Of a stretch of 64,000 nt of DNA, positions 17,707 through 26,745 are shown in pieces. Under the pieces are notes generated by a model. It did not search any database. It saw only the letters and a program-made list of their open reading frames with translations, and was not told the DNA's origin. Location: the NCBI RefSeq assembly GCF_001418105.1, contig NZ_LIQI01000019.1, positions 1 to 64,000 of the forward strand, read 5' to 3'. Each line of letters begins with the position of its first letter. The first letter of the stretch is position 1. The position numbers were made by a program, and so were the translations under genes. The stretch comes from Lacinutrix himadriensis (GTDB lineage Bacteria; Bacteroidota; Bacteroidia; Flavobacteriales; Flavobacteriaceae).

Positions 17707-20124
17707 GTGTTTCCAAACCAAACCTTATCCATTTATCTATTTCTATTTTTTAGTATTTCTGCTATCGCTCAGCAAGGAGACTTTTACGGTAAAGTAAAAT
17801 TTAACACCAAAGAACCCGCTGTTGCTACCTATATCATGCTTAAAGGTAAATCCATTGAAAAAGAAACAAGCGCAAATGTAAACGGTGCTTTTAATTTTAA
17901 GAACCTTCCGTTTGGCACTTATACCCTAGCATTTTATTCCTTAGATGCAAAACCTAAAACGATTACGGTATTGCTAGATTCTAAAAGCAAAGAAGTAAAT
18001 ATTGTATTAGAAATATCCGAATTTCAAGAATTAGACGAAGTGCTTGTTCGATCGAAAACAGTACAACAAAAAATAGAAGAAAAAGGGTTTGCAGTTAATG
18101 TCATTGAAACCAAAGCTGCAGCAATACAATCCATTCAGGTAAATGAATTATTAGATCAATCTGCTGGTGTTCGCGTTAGACAATCAGGTGGTTTAGGTTC
18201 TCATGCACATTATAACTTAAATGGAATGACCGGAAATTCTGTTAAAGTTTTTATTGACGGTGTTCCTATTCGAAATTTCGGACCTTCCTTTTCTTTAAAC
18301 AGCATCCCTCCTTCTTTAATCAAACGAATAGAAGTTTACAAAGGTGTTGTGCCTCCGCATTTATCGGATGATGCCATGGGAGGCGCTATTAATATTGTAT
18401 TAAATAGCATTACTAAAAACGAATTAAAAGCATCCATTTCTGCTGGGTCTTTCGGAACCTATCGTGCAGATATAAATGGTGGATACCGAAACAACAAAAA
18501 TGGTTTTACCGCAAGAGGTTCTGCTTTTGTAAATTATGCCGATAACAATTATAAAGTTTCTGGAGATCAAGTTGCAGTAGCACTTTCTGCTGGTACTCCA
18601 GATGTTTATATTGAAGCAGAACGTTTTCATGACAGATACAGATCGCAAGGTGGTAAAGCAGAATTTGGTTATACCAATGTAGCATGGGCAGATAAATTAC
18701 TAGCGAGTGTATTGCTTTCCAATATGGATCAGCAAATACAAACAGGTGCTACTATGGAAATTGTTTATGGTAATAGATTTACCGAACAAAGGACAAATAT
18801 GTACAGTTTGGATTATGCAAAAAAAGATTTTATTAAAAATCTAGATTTTAGTGCTTTTGCTTCTTTCTCCAAATTACACCGAAAAACGATAGATACTATT
18901 GCTACGCAATACAGTTGGTTAGGCCATCCTACCAGTTATTATAACGATCCAGACGTTTGGGCTTCGGGAGCGGAAGCTGGTGATCCAACCCTACAAAAAG
19001 ATATAGATCAAACCATTAACACAAGAACAAACTTAGCATACCATCTAAACGAAAATAACACCATTCAATTAAACCATTTGTTAAATACGTTTACAAGAGA
19101 TTCGGATGATCCGATGCTTCCCGCTGTAGAAAATGCACTAAAAGAAGAACGTGAATACAGTAAATCGATTTTAGCACTTTCCTTTGAAAACGTAGCATTT
19201 AAAGATAAACTAAGGACTTCTATTTTTGCGAAATCCTATTATATAGACAGAACTTCTAAATTAAGAACTAGAACTTCTAACACATCGACTGCAACTATTG
19301 TGATTGAAGAAAACAATATAAGCTCGAACGATTTGGGGTATGGAGGTTCCATTTCTTATACCTTTTCTCCAAAGTTCACCGTATTTGGTTCTGCTGAAAA
19401 AGCGATTCGTTTACCAGAAGCTAACGAGGTATTTGGTAATGTTGCAGCCAATGTAAATGCTTCTGTAAATCTGAAACCAGAACATAGTAACAACTATAAT
19501 TTAGGTTTTTCCTATGATAATATAGCGTATAAAAAACACACTTTTGGAGTTACATCTAACGTGTTTATTAGAGATACTGAAGATTTAATTATGCAATTCC
19601 CTACAGGAAGTAATGAGGAATTCTTCGAAAATTCGAATATCGGAAAAATATACACAGAAGGTTTCGACTTTACCCTAAACTATAATTATAACGAAAAAAT
19701 ATACTTTAGTGGTAATACCTCTTTTTTTAATGCTAGAGATTACAATGTAACCTATGATGTAGACGGAAACCCAATTACACCAAGCTATGAGCGATTAGCC
19801 AATACGCCATATTTTACAATGAATTATAATTTAAAATTCGATACTTCGGATTTTATTCAAAAAGGATCTAAACTATCTAGCTACACCAATTTACTTTATG
19901 TTCATGAATTTTTCAGACATGGTAGTACGCTTGGTGGAGCAGGAAAAACAACGATTCCTAGTCAAACATCTTTCGATGCAGGATTTGCTTATACTTTTCC
20001 GAAAAAGAAAATCACATTAAGTTTTGATGTAAAAAACATATTGAACAATCAAATATTCGATAATTACGCGCTGCAAAAACCAGGAAGAGGTTTTTATAGC
20101 AAACTTTCATTTACAATTTTATAA
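17707..20124 (+). CDS. TonB-dependent outer-membrane receptor
   Basis: The 805-residue protein has a signal peptide (FLFFSISAIAQ), an N-terminal carboxypeptidase-like regulatory domain (about residues 23-105), a plug domain with LDQSAGVRVRQSGG, VFIDGVPI and IPPSLIKRIEVYKG, then a 22-strand-type barrel ending in FYSKLSFTIL. It imports a ligand across the outer membrane using TonB energy. The start is GTG at 17707: an in-frame stop lies just before it at 17701, so no upstream ATG is available, and the signal peptide begins right here. Its partner is the DUF4374 lipoprotein 22 nt downstream, a pairing usually linked to iron or siderophore uptake. The substrate is inferred. Confidence 0.93.
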   Translation: MFPNQTLSIYLFLFFSISAIAQQGDFYGKVKFNTKEPAVATYIMLKGKSIEKETSANVNGAFNFKNLPFGTYTLAFYSLDAKPKTITVLLDSKSKEVNIVLEISEFQELDEVLVRSKTVQQKIEEKGFAVNVIETKAAAIQSIQVNELLDQSAGVRVRQSGGLGSHAHYNLNGMTGNSVKVFIDGVPIRNFGPSFSLNSIPPSLIKRIEVYKGVVPPHLSDDAMGGAINIVLNSITKNELKASISAGSFGTYRADINGGYRNNKNGFTARGSAFVNYADNNYKVSGDQVAVALSAGTPDVYIEAERFHDRYRSQGGKAEFGYTNVAWADKLLASVLLSNMDQQIQTGATMEIVYGNRFTEQRTNMYSLDYAKKDFIKNLDFSAFASFSKLHRKTIDTIATQYSWLGHPTSYYNDPDVWASGAEAGDPTLQKDIDQTINTRTNLAYHLNENNTIQLNHLLNTFTRDSDDPMLPAVENALKEEREYSKSILALSFENVAFKDKLRTSIFAKSYYIDRTSKLRTRTSNTSTATIVIEENNISSNDLGYGGSISYTFSPKFTVFGSAEKAIRLPEANEVFGNVAANVNASVNLKPEHSNNYNLGFSYDNIAYKKHTFGVTSNVFIRDTEDLIMQFPTGSNEEFFENSNIGKIYTEGFDFTLNYNYNEKIYFSGNTSFFNARDYNVTYDVDGNPITPSYERLANTPYFTMNYNLKFDTSDFIQKGSKLSSYTNLLYVHEFFRHGSTLGGAGKTTIPSQTSFDAGFAYTFPKKKITLSFDVKNILNNQIFDNYALQKPGRGFYSKLSFTIL

Positions 20125-20146
20125 AACCAATTTTAATCTAAACATT

Positions 20147-21457
20147 ATGAATTTTAATTTCAAATCTTTATTAAATATAGTCTGTTTATCGGCTATAACT
20201 TTAGTTACATTTTCTTGTGGTAGTGATGATGATATTTCTTCTGGAAGCACAGAAGGAGAATCTGCCTATAGACCATACCATTTAGTAATAGGATCTAGCG
20301 CAACAGGAAATTCGGCTACATATACGCAAGGAGTAACTGTAGAAGAACTTAACGACCCAACCAAAACATTTACATTTAATGGTTTTGGTTATGAAGTACC
20401 ATCTACACGTACAGCAAGAGTTTACACATCTAATGATGGAAAAACAGTATACAACTTGAATTATGGTGGTGGTGATATTTCTAAATATAACTACGTTAGC
20501 GGACAAAACTATAATTTAAGCTTAACAACCGATATTCAAGCGGTAATGGGAACAGCATATCCGCGTTGGACAAAAATTGATGATAATTATGCCATGTTGC
20601 ATAATGTAAATACAGAAAACATCTATGAAGACCCAACAGATGAAACTTCTCCTTACATAAGAACTATCGCGACAGTTACTTTAGCTAGAGTAGATTTAAA
20701 TACCATGTCTGTTTTAGAAAACACTTCTTTTGAATTTCCTTATAACAATGATGAAACTGCAGAAGGAATTCACACCTTTCGTATTGATGCTCCTGTAATT
20801 ACCAATGGAAAATTATACTATGGTGTTGCTAAAAGATTTTTTGACGCTTTAACTGGTGAAAATGGAACTATGGTTTATGATAATGTAGAAACTTTAGTTG
20901 TTGACTACCCTTCTTTAGAGAATGAAACTACTATTACATCTACTTTAGCACAGGGTTCTACTAATGGTTACAGAACTCCAGTTGCACATAAAGATGAAAA
21001 CGGAGATACCTACCAACTAGTAACTAACGGAGATGCGTCTATAATGAAAATTAGTAATGGTGTTTATGATACTTCATACAATACATTCAATATTAAATCA
21101 CTTTTAGGTCATAATGCCGAAGCGAACACAGGTTGGTTCTATGTAGGTAATGGTATTGGTTATGTTCCTGTTTTAAATACAGATTTAGGAGATGATGCAA
21201 GTTCTAATTGGGATATTGTTCGTGTAGATGTTTATAATAAAACAGCTGTGAAATTGAATATTTCTTTAGACTTATGGTTACGTCAATACCAATGGGCAAG
21301 TGTTATTGATGGTAAATTATATATGGCATTAACCTCTTTAGGAGGTTCTGGGAATGTGTATATTTTAGACCCAAGTTCTACTAGTGCTGATGGTTTTACA
21401 ACTGGAGCAACACTACATACTGGAACTGCTGATGCATCTTATATTGGGCTATTCTAA
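20147..21457 (+). CDS. DUF4374-family lipoprotein
   Basis: At 436 residues, it has a lipoprotein signal peptide with lipobox VTFSC (Cys at about residue 24) followed by an acidic GSDDD stretch. The mature part looks like a beta-propeller made of repeated short strands, as in DUF4374 proteins. These are usually encoded next to TonB receptors of presumed iron-siderophore type and are placed on the outer membrane. It is cotranscribed with the receptor (22-nt gap). The PepSY-type membrane protein that often follows such pairs is absent; a terminator comes next. Confidence 0.82.
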   Translation: MNFNFKSLLNIVCLSAITLVTFSCGSDDDISSGSTEGESAYRPYHLVIGSSATGNSATYTQGVTVEELNDPTKTFTFNGFGYEVPSTRTARVYTSNDGKTVYNLNYGGGDISKYNYVSGQNYNLSLTTDIQAVMGTAYPRWTKIDDNYAMLHNVNTENIYEDPTDETSPYIRTIATVTLARVDLNTMSVLENTSFEFPYNNDETAEGIHTFRIDAPVITNGKLYYGVAKRFFDALTGENGTMVYDNVETLVVDYPSLENETTITSTLAQGSTNGYRTPVAHKDENGDTYQLVTNGDASIMKISNGVYDTSYNTFNIKSLLGHNAEANTGWFYVGNGIGYVPVLNTDLGDDASSNWDIVRVDVYNKTAVKLNISLDLWLRQYQWASVIDGKLYMALTSLGGSGNVYILDPSSTSADGFTTGATLHTGTADASYIGLF

Positions 21458-21482
21458 AACTGAATGCCATTTTAAAAAAATT

Positions 21483-21518
21483 AAAAAGCCAAAACAAGAT
21501 CTTGTTTTGGCTTTTTTC
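21483..21518. terminator. Bidirectional rho-independent terminator
   Basis: aaaaagccaaaacaag and cttgttttggctttttt are perfectly complementary around a very short centre. The T run on one side and the A run on the other serve the DUF4374 transcript on + and the gdh operon on -. Confidence 0.92.
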
Positions 21519-21536
21519 TATTTCGTTATTAGGTAT

Positions 21537-21914
21537 TTAGGAAAGTATTTCAGAATAAAACTTATTTTTATTTGCTCGATAATTAGCAACGGTTTCTAAG
21601 TATTTCTTTCTAAAATCTTCATGCTTATTGATGTAATACAAATCACATTCAAAATTATCACATTCTTTGTATTGGGGCATGGTATTTTTATACCCGTTCA
21701 ATGCATTTAAAACAGATTGGTTTTTAATAATTACTTCTAAAAATTGATCTCTAAAGTCTCTATTCTTGATAACATTGGATGCTATTTTGGATAATCTATC
21801 ACTTTCATTAATAATATAATCAATGTGATTCATCCATAAATTTAATTCTTCAGCACTTCTTTTCTGAATAATCTGCTCATCTGTATCATGGTTAAAAAAT
21901 GTATTTAATTCCAT
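21537..21914 (-). CDS. Conserved-looking hypothetical protein (125 aa)
   Basis: A soluble, mostly helical protein without a signal peptide or membrane segment. The N-terminal half (SAEELNLWMNHIDYIINESDRLSKIA) looks like a coiled or bundled helix pair. The C-terminal half has DNFECDLYYINKHEDFRKKYL. I do not recognise a named family. It is the last gene of the gdh operon (14 nt after the GreA-like gene) and shares its direction, so its role may relate to nitrogen or stress physiology, which is only context. Confidence 0.7.
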   Translation of the reverse strand: MELNTFFNHDTDEQIIQKRSAEELNLWMNHIDYIINESDRLSKIASNVIKNRDFRDQFLEVIIKNQSVLNALNGYKNTMPQYKECDNFECDLYYINKHEDFRKKYLETVANYRANKNKFYSEILS

Positions 21915-21928
21915 AATTATTTTGTTTT

Positions 21929-22330
21929 TTACTTTACTTTTTCTGTTTGTCTTACTTCTTTAACTTCTAAAGATTTTACACCCCCTGGAAATTCCCAATC
22001 GATCACGTCTCCTTCTGCATAGCCAATAATAGCCAAACCCATTGGGGTTAGAATGGAAACTTTTTTATTGGAAAAATTACTCTCTGTTGCTCCTACTAAT
22101 TGAAAATCATTTTGCCAACCATCTTTAGTTGCCACAACCACATTAGAATTAAACCGAACAATATCTTCTGGTAATTCATTTTCATCTAATATTATCGCAC
22201 TTTTCAGCTCTTCTTTCAACCTTAAAATGGATGCTTTTCTTGTAGATTCTTTATAACTATCTGATAAATTAAGTAACTGTTTTAAAGTAACATATTCCTT
22301 TTTTTCTAATACTATACTGCCATACTTCAT
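21929..22330 (-). CDS. GreA/GreB-family (Rnk-like) elongation-factor protein
   Basis: This 133-residue protein has the GreA C-terminal domain with the signature SILTPMGLAIIGYAEGDVIDWEFPGG at about residues 90-118. The N-terminal part is short (about 50 residues) and lacks the full coiled coil needed to reach the polymerase active site. In this it resembles Rnk and other short Gre paralogues that bind RNA polymerase without cleavage activity. It sits between gdh and a hypothetical gene with 14-20 nt gaps, so it belongs to that operon. Confidence 0.88.
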   Translation of the reverse strand: MKYGSIVLEKKEYVTLKQLLNLSDSYKESTRKASILRLKEELKSAIILDENELPEDIVRFNSNVVVATKDGWQNDFQLVGATESNFSNKKVSILTPMGLAIIGYAEGDVIDWEFPGGVKSLEVKEVRQTEKVK

Positions 22331-22350
22331 GTTCTATTCTTTTTAAATTA

Positions 22351-23646
22351 TCAAGGAAAAATTCCTCTTTGTACATAAGCCTTTTCAATACGTTCTATTG
22401 CTATAAAGTATGCTGCCGAGCGTAAATCTATTTCTTTACTTTCTGCTTTATTTAGCACCTTATTAAAGACCTCTTTTATTTTTTTATCTAACTTGATTAA
22501 GATTTCATCTAACTCCCAAAGCTCTCCGTTTCTGTTTTGTAACCATTCAAAATAACTACCAATTACACCTCCCGAATTACATAAGATATCTGGAATTACA
22601 GTGATTCCTTTTTCTAATAAAATCTGCTCTGCCTCTACAGTTGTTGGTCCGTTGGCTCCTTCTGCAATTAAAAAAGCTTTAATATCATTTGCATTGTCTT
22701 TAGTAATTTGATTACCTAATGCAGCAGGAATACAGATATCACAGTCTAATGCGAAAAAATCTTCTTTTACAACTGCTGTAGCACCTGGAAATCCTTGAAT
22801 ACTTCCTTGGTTGTTTTTAATGTATTCAAACAAATGTTCTACAGATAATCCTTCGGTATTAGATATGGATCCAAAAGCATCCTGAACACCTACCATTTTA
22901 GCGCCTTCTAATTCTAAAAAGTGTGCTGCCCAATAACCAACGTTTCCAAAACCTTGTACAATAAATGTTTTCCCTTTTAGGTCTACATTCTTATTTTCTG
23001 CCCAATATTTAATGGTTAAAAACACACCAAATCCTGTTGCTCTATCTCTACCTTCTAATCCTCCAGAACCTACAGGCTTTCCGGTTACTACGTGTTGGTT
23101 TTTAGAACGTTCGGATGGTGCTTTTGTAGACATATAGGTATCTGCAATCCAAGCCATAGTTTGCGAATTTGTATTTACATCTGGAGCTGGAATATCGTGT
23201 TCTGGTCCAATATTTTCTCCTAAAGCATACGTAAAACGTCTTGTAATACGTTCTAATTCTGCATTAGAATATTTTTTAGGATCCATTTGAATCCCTCCTT
23301 TTGCACCACCATAAGGCAATCCTGCTAGTGATGTTTTCCAGGTCATCCACATTGCTAATGCTTTTACAGAATCTATATCTATTGTAGGATGGTAACGTAA
23401 TCCTCCTTTATACGGACCTAAAGCGTTGTTGTGCTGTACTCTGTAACCTTTAAAAATCTCCACTTCTCCATTATCCATACGCACTGGAAAATGAATGATT
23501 AATTCGTTATTAGTTACTTCTAGTATTTTTCTAATGTTTGGATTTAAATCAACCATATTTGCTGCAGTATCAAATTGTTGCATAACATTTGCCAGCATCC
23601 CTTGTTTTGGTTGTTTTTTCTTTTTTAATTCTTTTGTTAAAGTCAT
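22351..23646 (-). CDS. gdhA: Glutamate dehydrogenase
   Basis: This is a Glu/Leu/Phe/Val-dehydrogenase-family enzyme of 431 residues. The active-site segment GLPYGGAKGGIQMDP contains the catalytic-site Lys. The second domain has a Rossmann nucleotide-binding motif, VQGFGNVGYWAAHF. It interconverts glutamate with 2-oxoglutarate plus ammonia using NAD(H) or NADP(H); the cofactor cannot be fixed by eye. The length fits the small hexameric class. It is the second gene of an operon led by a 65-residue Cys-rich protein, 12 nt away, and driven by a predicted sigma-54 promoter, which fits nitrogen or energy control. Confidence 0.93.
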   Translation of the reverse strand: MTLTKELKKKKQPKQGMLANVMQQFDTAANMVDLNPNIRKILEVTNNELIIHFPVRMDNGEVEIFKGYRVQHNNALGPYKGGLRYHPTIDIDSVKALAMWMTWKTSLAGLPYGGAKGGIQMDPKKYSNAELERITRRFTYALGENIGPEHDIPAPDVNTNSQTMAWIADTYMSTKAPSERSKNQHVVTGKPVGSGGLEGRDRATGFGVFLTIKYWAENKNVDLKGKTFIVQGFGNVGYWAAHFLELEGAKMVGVQDAFGSISNTEGLSVEHLFEYIKNNQGSIQGFPGATAVVKEDFFALDCDICIPAALGNQITKDNANDIKAFLIAEGANGPTTVEAEQILLEKGITVIPDILCNSGGVIGSYFEWLQNRNGELWELDEILIKLDKKIKEVFNKVLNKAESKEIDLRSAAYFIAIERIEKAYVQRGIFP

Positions 23647-23658
23647 CTTTTGTTTTGT

Positions 23659-23856
23659 TTAGATCATTTCAATAGCACGCTCGGTAGTTTGGTACTCGAA
23701 GGCCTTTTTTGTAGTTCGTTTTTCTTGGTCGTAATTATTAATAGCAGCTATTTCATGCTCACTACAAGACCATATAAAATTTTTATTTGTCGTCAAACTA
23801 CAGTCGTTGTTATATTTGCAATTACTGCATAAGCTGTTTTCCATAACACTATTCAT
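23659..23856 (-). CDS. Small Cys-rich protein leading the gdh operon
   Basis: A 65-residue protein with five Cys in the first half, in the pattern CSNCKYNNDCSLTTNKNFIWSCSEHE, suggesting a metal-binding knuckle, perhaps zinc or an iron-sulfur site. It begins about 19 nt downstream of the predicted sigma-54 start site and is followed after 12 nt by gdh. I do not know its function. Met5 could be an alternative start. A role in regulation or redox sensing linked to glutamate metabolism is speculation. Confidence 0.65.
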   Translation of the reverse strand: MNSVMENSLCSNCKYNNDCSLTTNKNFIWSCSEHEIAAINNYDQEKRTTKKAFEYQTTERAIEMI

Positions 23857-23885
23857 TTTTTAGTTTTATATATTGTAAACCTAAA

Positions 23886-23901
23886 GGCAACTGCTGTGCC
23901 A
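23886..23901 (-). promoter_or_regulatory. Sigma-54 (RpoN) promoter of the gdh operon
   Basis: Read on the minus strand: TGGCAC-AGCAG-TTGCC, matching the -24/-12 consensus TGGCAC-N5-TTGCW at all but the last position. GG is at 23900-23899 and GC at 23888-23887, with the required 10-nt separation. The predicted start at about 23875 lies about 20 nt before the ATG at 23856. Confidence 0.82.
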
Positions 23902-23999
23902 TGAAATTAATAATTTCACACAAAAACGCGCAACTAATTAATAATCAGTTGATTAATCTAAATTAACAAGAATAATGAATATTATGGAAGTGAGGAGGT

Positions 24000-24017
24000 T
24001 TTACACAACTGTGTAAA
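24000..24017. promoter_or_regulatory. Palindromic upstream activator-like site
   Basis: TTTACAC-AACT-GTGTAAA has perfect 7-bp arms and lies about 125-140 bp upstream of the predicted sigma-54 start, the usual distance for an enhancer-binding protein. The sigma-54 activator gene is immediately adjacent, making it the obvious candidate binder. Confidence 0.55.
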
Positions 24018-24040
24018 TATTACGCACTTTTAGAAGTGCT

Positions 24041-25369
24041 TTATTTTATTTTTTCGCCTAAAGTTTTGCGATCTATTTGAAGAATTTTCGCCGCTTTCGT
24101 TTTATTATTATTGGTAGCCTCTAAAACCTTAAGGATGTAATTTTTCTCCATGTCTTTTAAGGATAAGAATTCCTGACTTTCTTCAGGAAAAGCAATGGTA
24201 TATTTTAATTGTTCTGGCAAGTCTTGAATAGTAACTTGCTTATCACACATAATAACGGAACGTTGGATTACATTCTCTAATTCACGAATATTTCCTGGCC
24301 AGTTATAACGTTCTAAAGCAGTAAGTGCTTCCGGAGCAATAGAAATTAGCTTATCTTTAAATTCTACCCCATACTTAAATAAAAACTTATTTACTAAAAG
24401 CGGAATATCTTCTTTACGATCTCGTAATGGCGGTACTTCTACTTCGACAACCGTTAATCGATAGTAAAGATCTTCTCTAAAACGCCCTGTTTTTATTAAG
24501 TCTTTGAGATTTACATTAGTTGCAGCAATAACGCGAACATCTACAGGCTCTACTTTTTGAGATCCTACGCGAACTACTTCCTTTTCTTGCAAAACACGTA
24601 ACAAGCGCAATTGTGTCGCTAAAGATGCATTTCCTATTTCGTCTAAAAATATGCTTCCTTTATTAGCGGCTTGAAAAAATCCGTTTCTATCATTATCTGC
24701 TCCTGTAAAAGCACCTTTGGTGTAACCAAACAATTCAGATTCTAATAGATTTTCTGGAATAGCACCACAATTTACAGCAATAAAAGGTGCTGTGGCATAT
24801 TTACCCATATAGTGAATAGAGCGTGCAACTAATTCTTTTCCAGTACCACTTTCGCCAGTTATAAAAACGGTTGCTTTATTATTTTTTACGCGATCAATAA
24901 CGTCGGTTACTTTTTTTATCGCTGGAGATTGTCCGATAAGTTCGCCATAGGCCTTTTTATCTTCTGTTTTATTAGAAGCAACTTGTACTTTTTTGGGTTG
25001 TTCTTTTAAAGCTTTTGTAACTGCAGTTTTTAATTCTTCTTTAGTAAATGGTTTGGTTAGATATTCCATTGCACCAGATCGTAAAGCATCTAAAGCGCCA
25101 TCAATGGAAGGAAAACCGGTAACTACTAGTTTGGGAATATTCGGAAAGTGTTCGGAAACATATTTCACCAACTCTAAACCATCTACACCAGGCATTTTTA
25201 AGTCAGTAATTAATAAATCTATCGACTTATCTTGTAAGATAGCAATAGCCTCTTTTACAGAAATCGCCTTATACGTATGATAGTTTAATGCTTGTAAATG
25301 ACGCTGAATGAGTTCTAAAATATGAACATCATCATCCACGATTAATATATTTTCACGATTTAATTCCAT
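24041..25369 (-). CDS. Sigma-54-dependent response regulator (NtrC family)
   Basis: At 442 residues it has three domains. The receiver holds phospho-acceptor Asp56 in LLITDLKMPG (residues 1-120). The central AAA+ domain has Walker A GESGTGKE, the sigma-54-contacting GAFTGA loop and the ESELFGYTKGAFTGA context (about 145-370). The C-terminal Fis-type helix-turn-helix ends NKTKAAKILQIDRKTLGEKIK. It activates sigma-54 polymerase when phosphorylated. Its kinase is the next upstream gene with a 3-nt gap. It is adjacent to, and reads toward, the gdh operon, whose promoter is sigma-54 type, so gdh is its likely target. Confidence 0.96.
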   Translation of the reverse strand: MELNRENILIVDDDVHILELIQRHLQALNYHTYKAISVKEAIAILQDKSIDLLITDLKMPGVDGLELVKYVSEHFPNIPKLVVTGFPSIDGALDALRSGAMEYLTKPFTKEELKTAVTKALKEQPKKVQVASNKTEDKKAYGELIGQSPAIKKVTDVIDRVKNNKATVFITGESGTGKELVARSIHYMGKYATAPFIAVNCGAIPENLLESELFGYTKGAFTGADNDRNGFFQAANKGSIFLDEIGNASLATQLRLLRVLQEKEVVRVGSQKVEPVDVRVIAATNVNLKDLIKTGRFREDLYYRLTVVEVEVPPLRDRKEDIPLLVNKFLFKYGVEFKDKLISIAPEALTALERYNWPGNIRELENVIQRSVIMCDKQVTIQDLPEQLKYTIAFPEESQEFLSLKDMEKNYILKVLEATNNNKTKAAKILQIDRKTLGEKIK

Positions 25370-25372
25370 GTT

Positions 25373-26473
25373 TTAATTTTTAGGAAAGGTTATAGTAAAA
25401 ATAGTCCCTTTTGGAACATTAGGAGTATGTTTTATATTTCCTTTATGACTTTTAACAATTCCATGCACCACGCTTAATCCTAAACCAGAACCTTCTCCAA
25501 CCGGTTTTGTTGTAAAAAAAGGATTGAAAATATTATCGTTATTAGAAGTTTGAATTCCTTTTCCTTCATCACTTATCTTTATTTCTATATCCTTATCGGA
25601 TTGCTTTACAAAAACCTGAATAAGACCGTTTTTTGGAGAAAAATAAACCGCATTAATTATTAAGTTAAAAATAACTTGGGTTAACTGAATAGCATCTGCA
25701 CGAAGCGGAATATTTGTATCCTCAATATGCAATTGGCAATCAATATTCTTTTTTATAAAATTAGGTTTTAAAAGACTGATAGCATCTTTAATAATTGGAA
25801 CTATATTGGTTAGTTTCATTTGTTGTGGCATATCACAAGAAAAAAACATGAGTTTTTTAACCACTTCTCTCGAATAAATAGCACTGTTTGTTATTTTTTC
25901 TAAATCGTTTGTAGCTTCTGTATTATTTAAAAACTGTTCTTTTAATAATTCAGAATACCCCAAAATATTTGCCAATGGCGTATTAAGTTCATGCGCTATT
26001 CCTGCTGTAATTTCTCCTAAAATAGCTAATCGATCTGTCCGTTCTATTTGCCTTTTGGTTATTGCTTCATTTTCAAGAATTTGTTTGCGTTCTAATAAAT
26101 TTCCAATTTCTAAAGCTACTTTTTGTAAAAGCTGTTTTTCTTCATTTAAAAAACTATTCGCTGTATATTTAGATTCAGAATACCCAATTTTTATAGAACC
26201 AATTGGTGTATTAAAGGTTTTAATAGCCGAAAGAATAAACACTTTTTCTACAGGGGCTTTTCCTGTTTTAAATAATGCATCCTCTATCAATATTTCTACG
26301 GAAGCATCTTCCGGAAAACGAATAGCATCTTTTAAACTTATTGCTATCGCTTGTATGGTAGGATTAATGTCTTCAATATTACAATTAGCGATATACGAAC
26401 TTATTGCATACAAACAAGTAAGCTCTTTAATACGTTCTTTTAATTTATCTTCTGCTGTAATTAATGGTGCCAT
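25373..26473 (-). CDS. GAF-type sensor histidine kinase
   Basis: A soluble kinase of 366 residues with no membrane segment. The N-terminal 130 residues resemble a GAF sensor domain. The dimerisation/phosphoacceptor box GIAHELNTPLANILGYSELL carries His161. The ATPase domain has N box NAVYFSPKNG, DEGKGI and GEGSGLGLSVV. It phosphorylates the sigma-54 response regulator encoded 3 nt downstream. A cytoplasmic signal is expected because no transmembrane sensor is present; with gdh as a likely target, a metabolite signal is plausible but unproven. Confidence 0.93.
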   Translation of the reverse strand: MAPLITAEDKLKERIKELTCLYAISSYIANCNIEDINPTIQAIAISLKDAIRFPEDASVEILIEDALFKTGKAPVEKVFILSAIKTFNTPIGSIKIGYSESKYTANSFLNEEKQLLQKVALEIGNLLERKQILENEAITKRQIERTDRLAILGEITAGIAHELNTPLANILGYSELLKEQFLNNTEATNDLEKITNSAIYSREVVKKLMFFSCDMPQQMKLTNIVPIIKDAISLLKPNFIKKNIDCQLHIEDTNIPLRADAIQLTQVIFNLIINAVYFSPKNGLIQVFVKQSDKDIEIKISDEGKGIQTSNNDNIFNPFFTTKPVGEGSGLGLSVVHGIVKSHKGNIKHTPNVPKGTIFTITFPKN

Positions 26474-26745
26474 ATTACTAATTTACAAAACAAAAATACA
26501 TATTTAAATTAGCTAAGTGAATATTGCTATATGAATTATAAAAATTACGATTAAAACGCACTTTTGTGACCAAGCTAAATCCTTTTTAGAAATGAAAAAA
26601 TAAAATTTAACATTATTTCAACTTCAATACGCTCGATTAGCTTGTTATTGCTATAAAATGAAGAATCTAATTATTATAAATTTTAACGTTTCCATATTAC
26701 GTATTTAGAATATTTTTGCTTAAATTTTAATAGCACATTTTTGAC

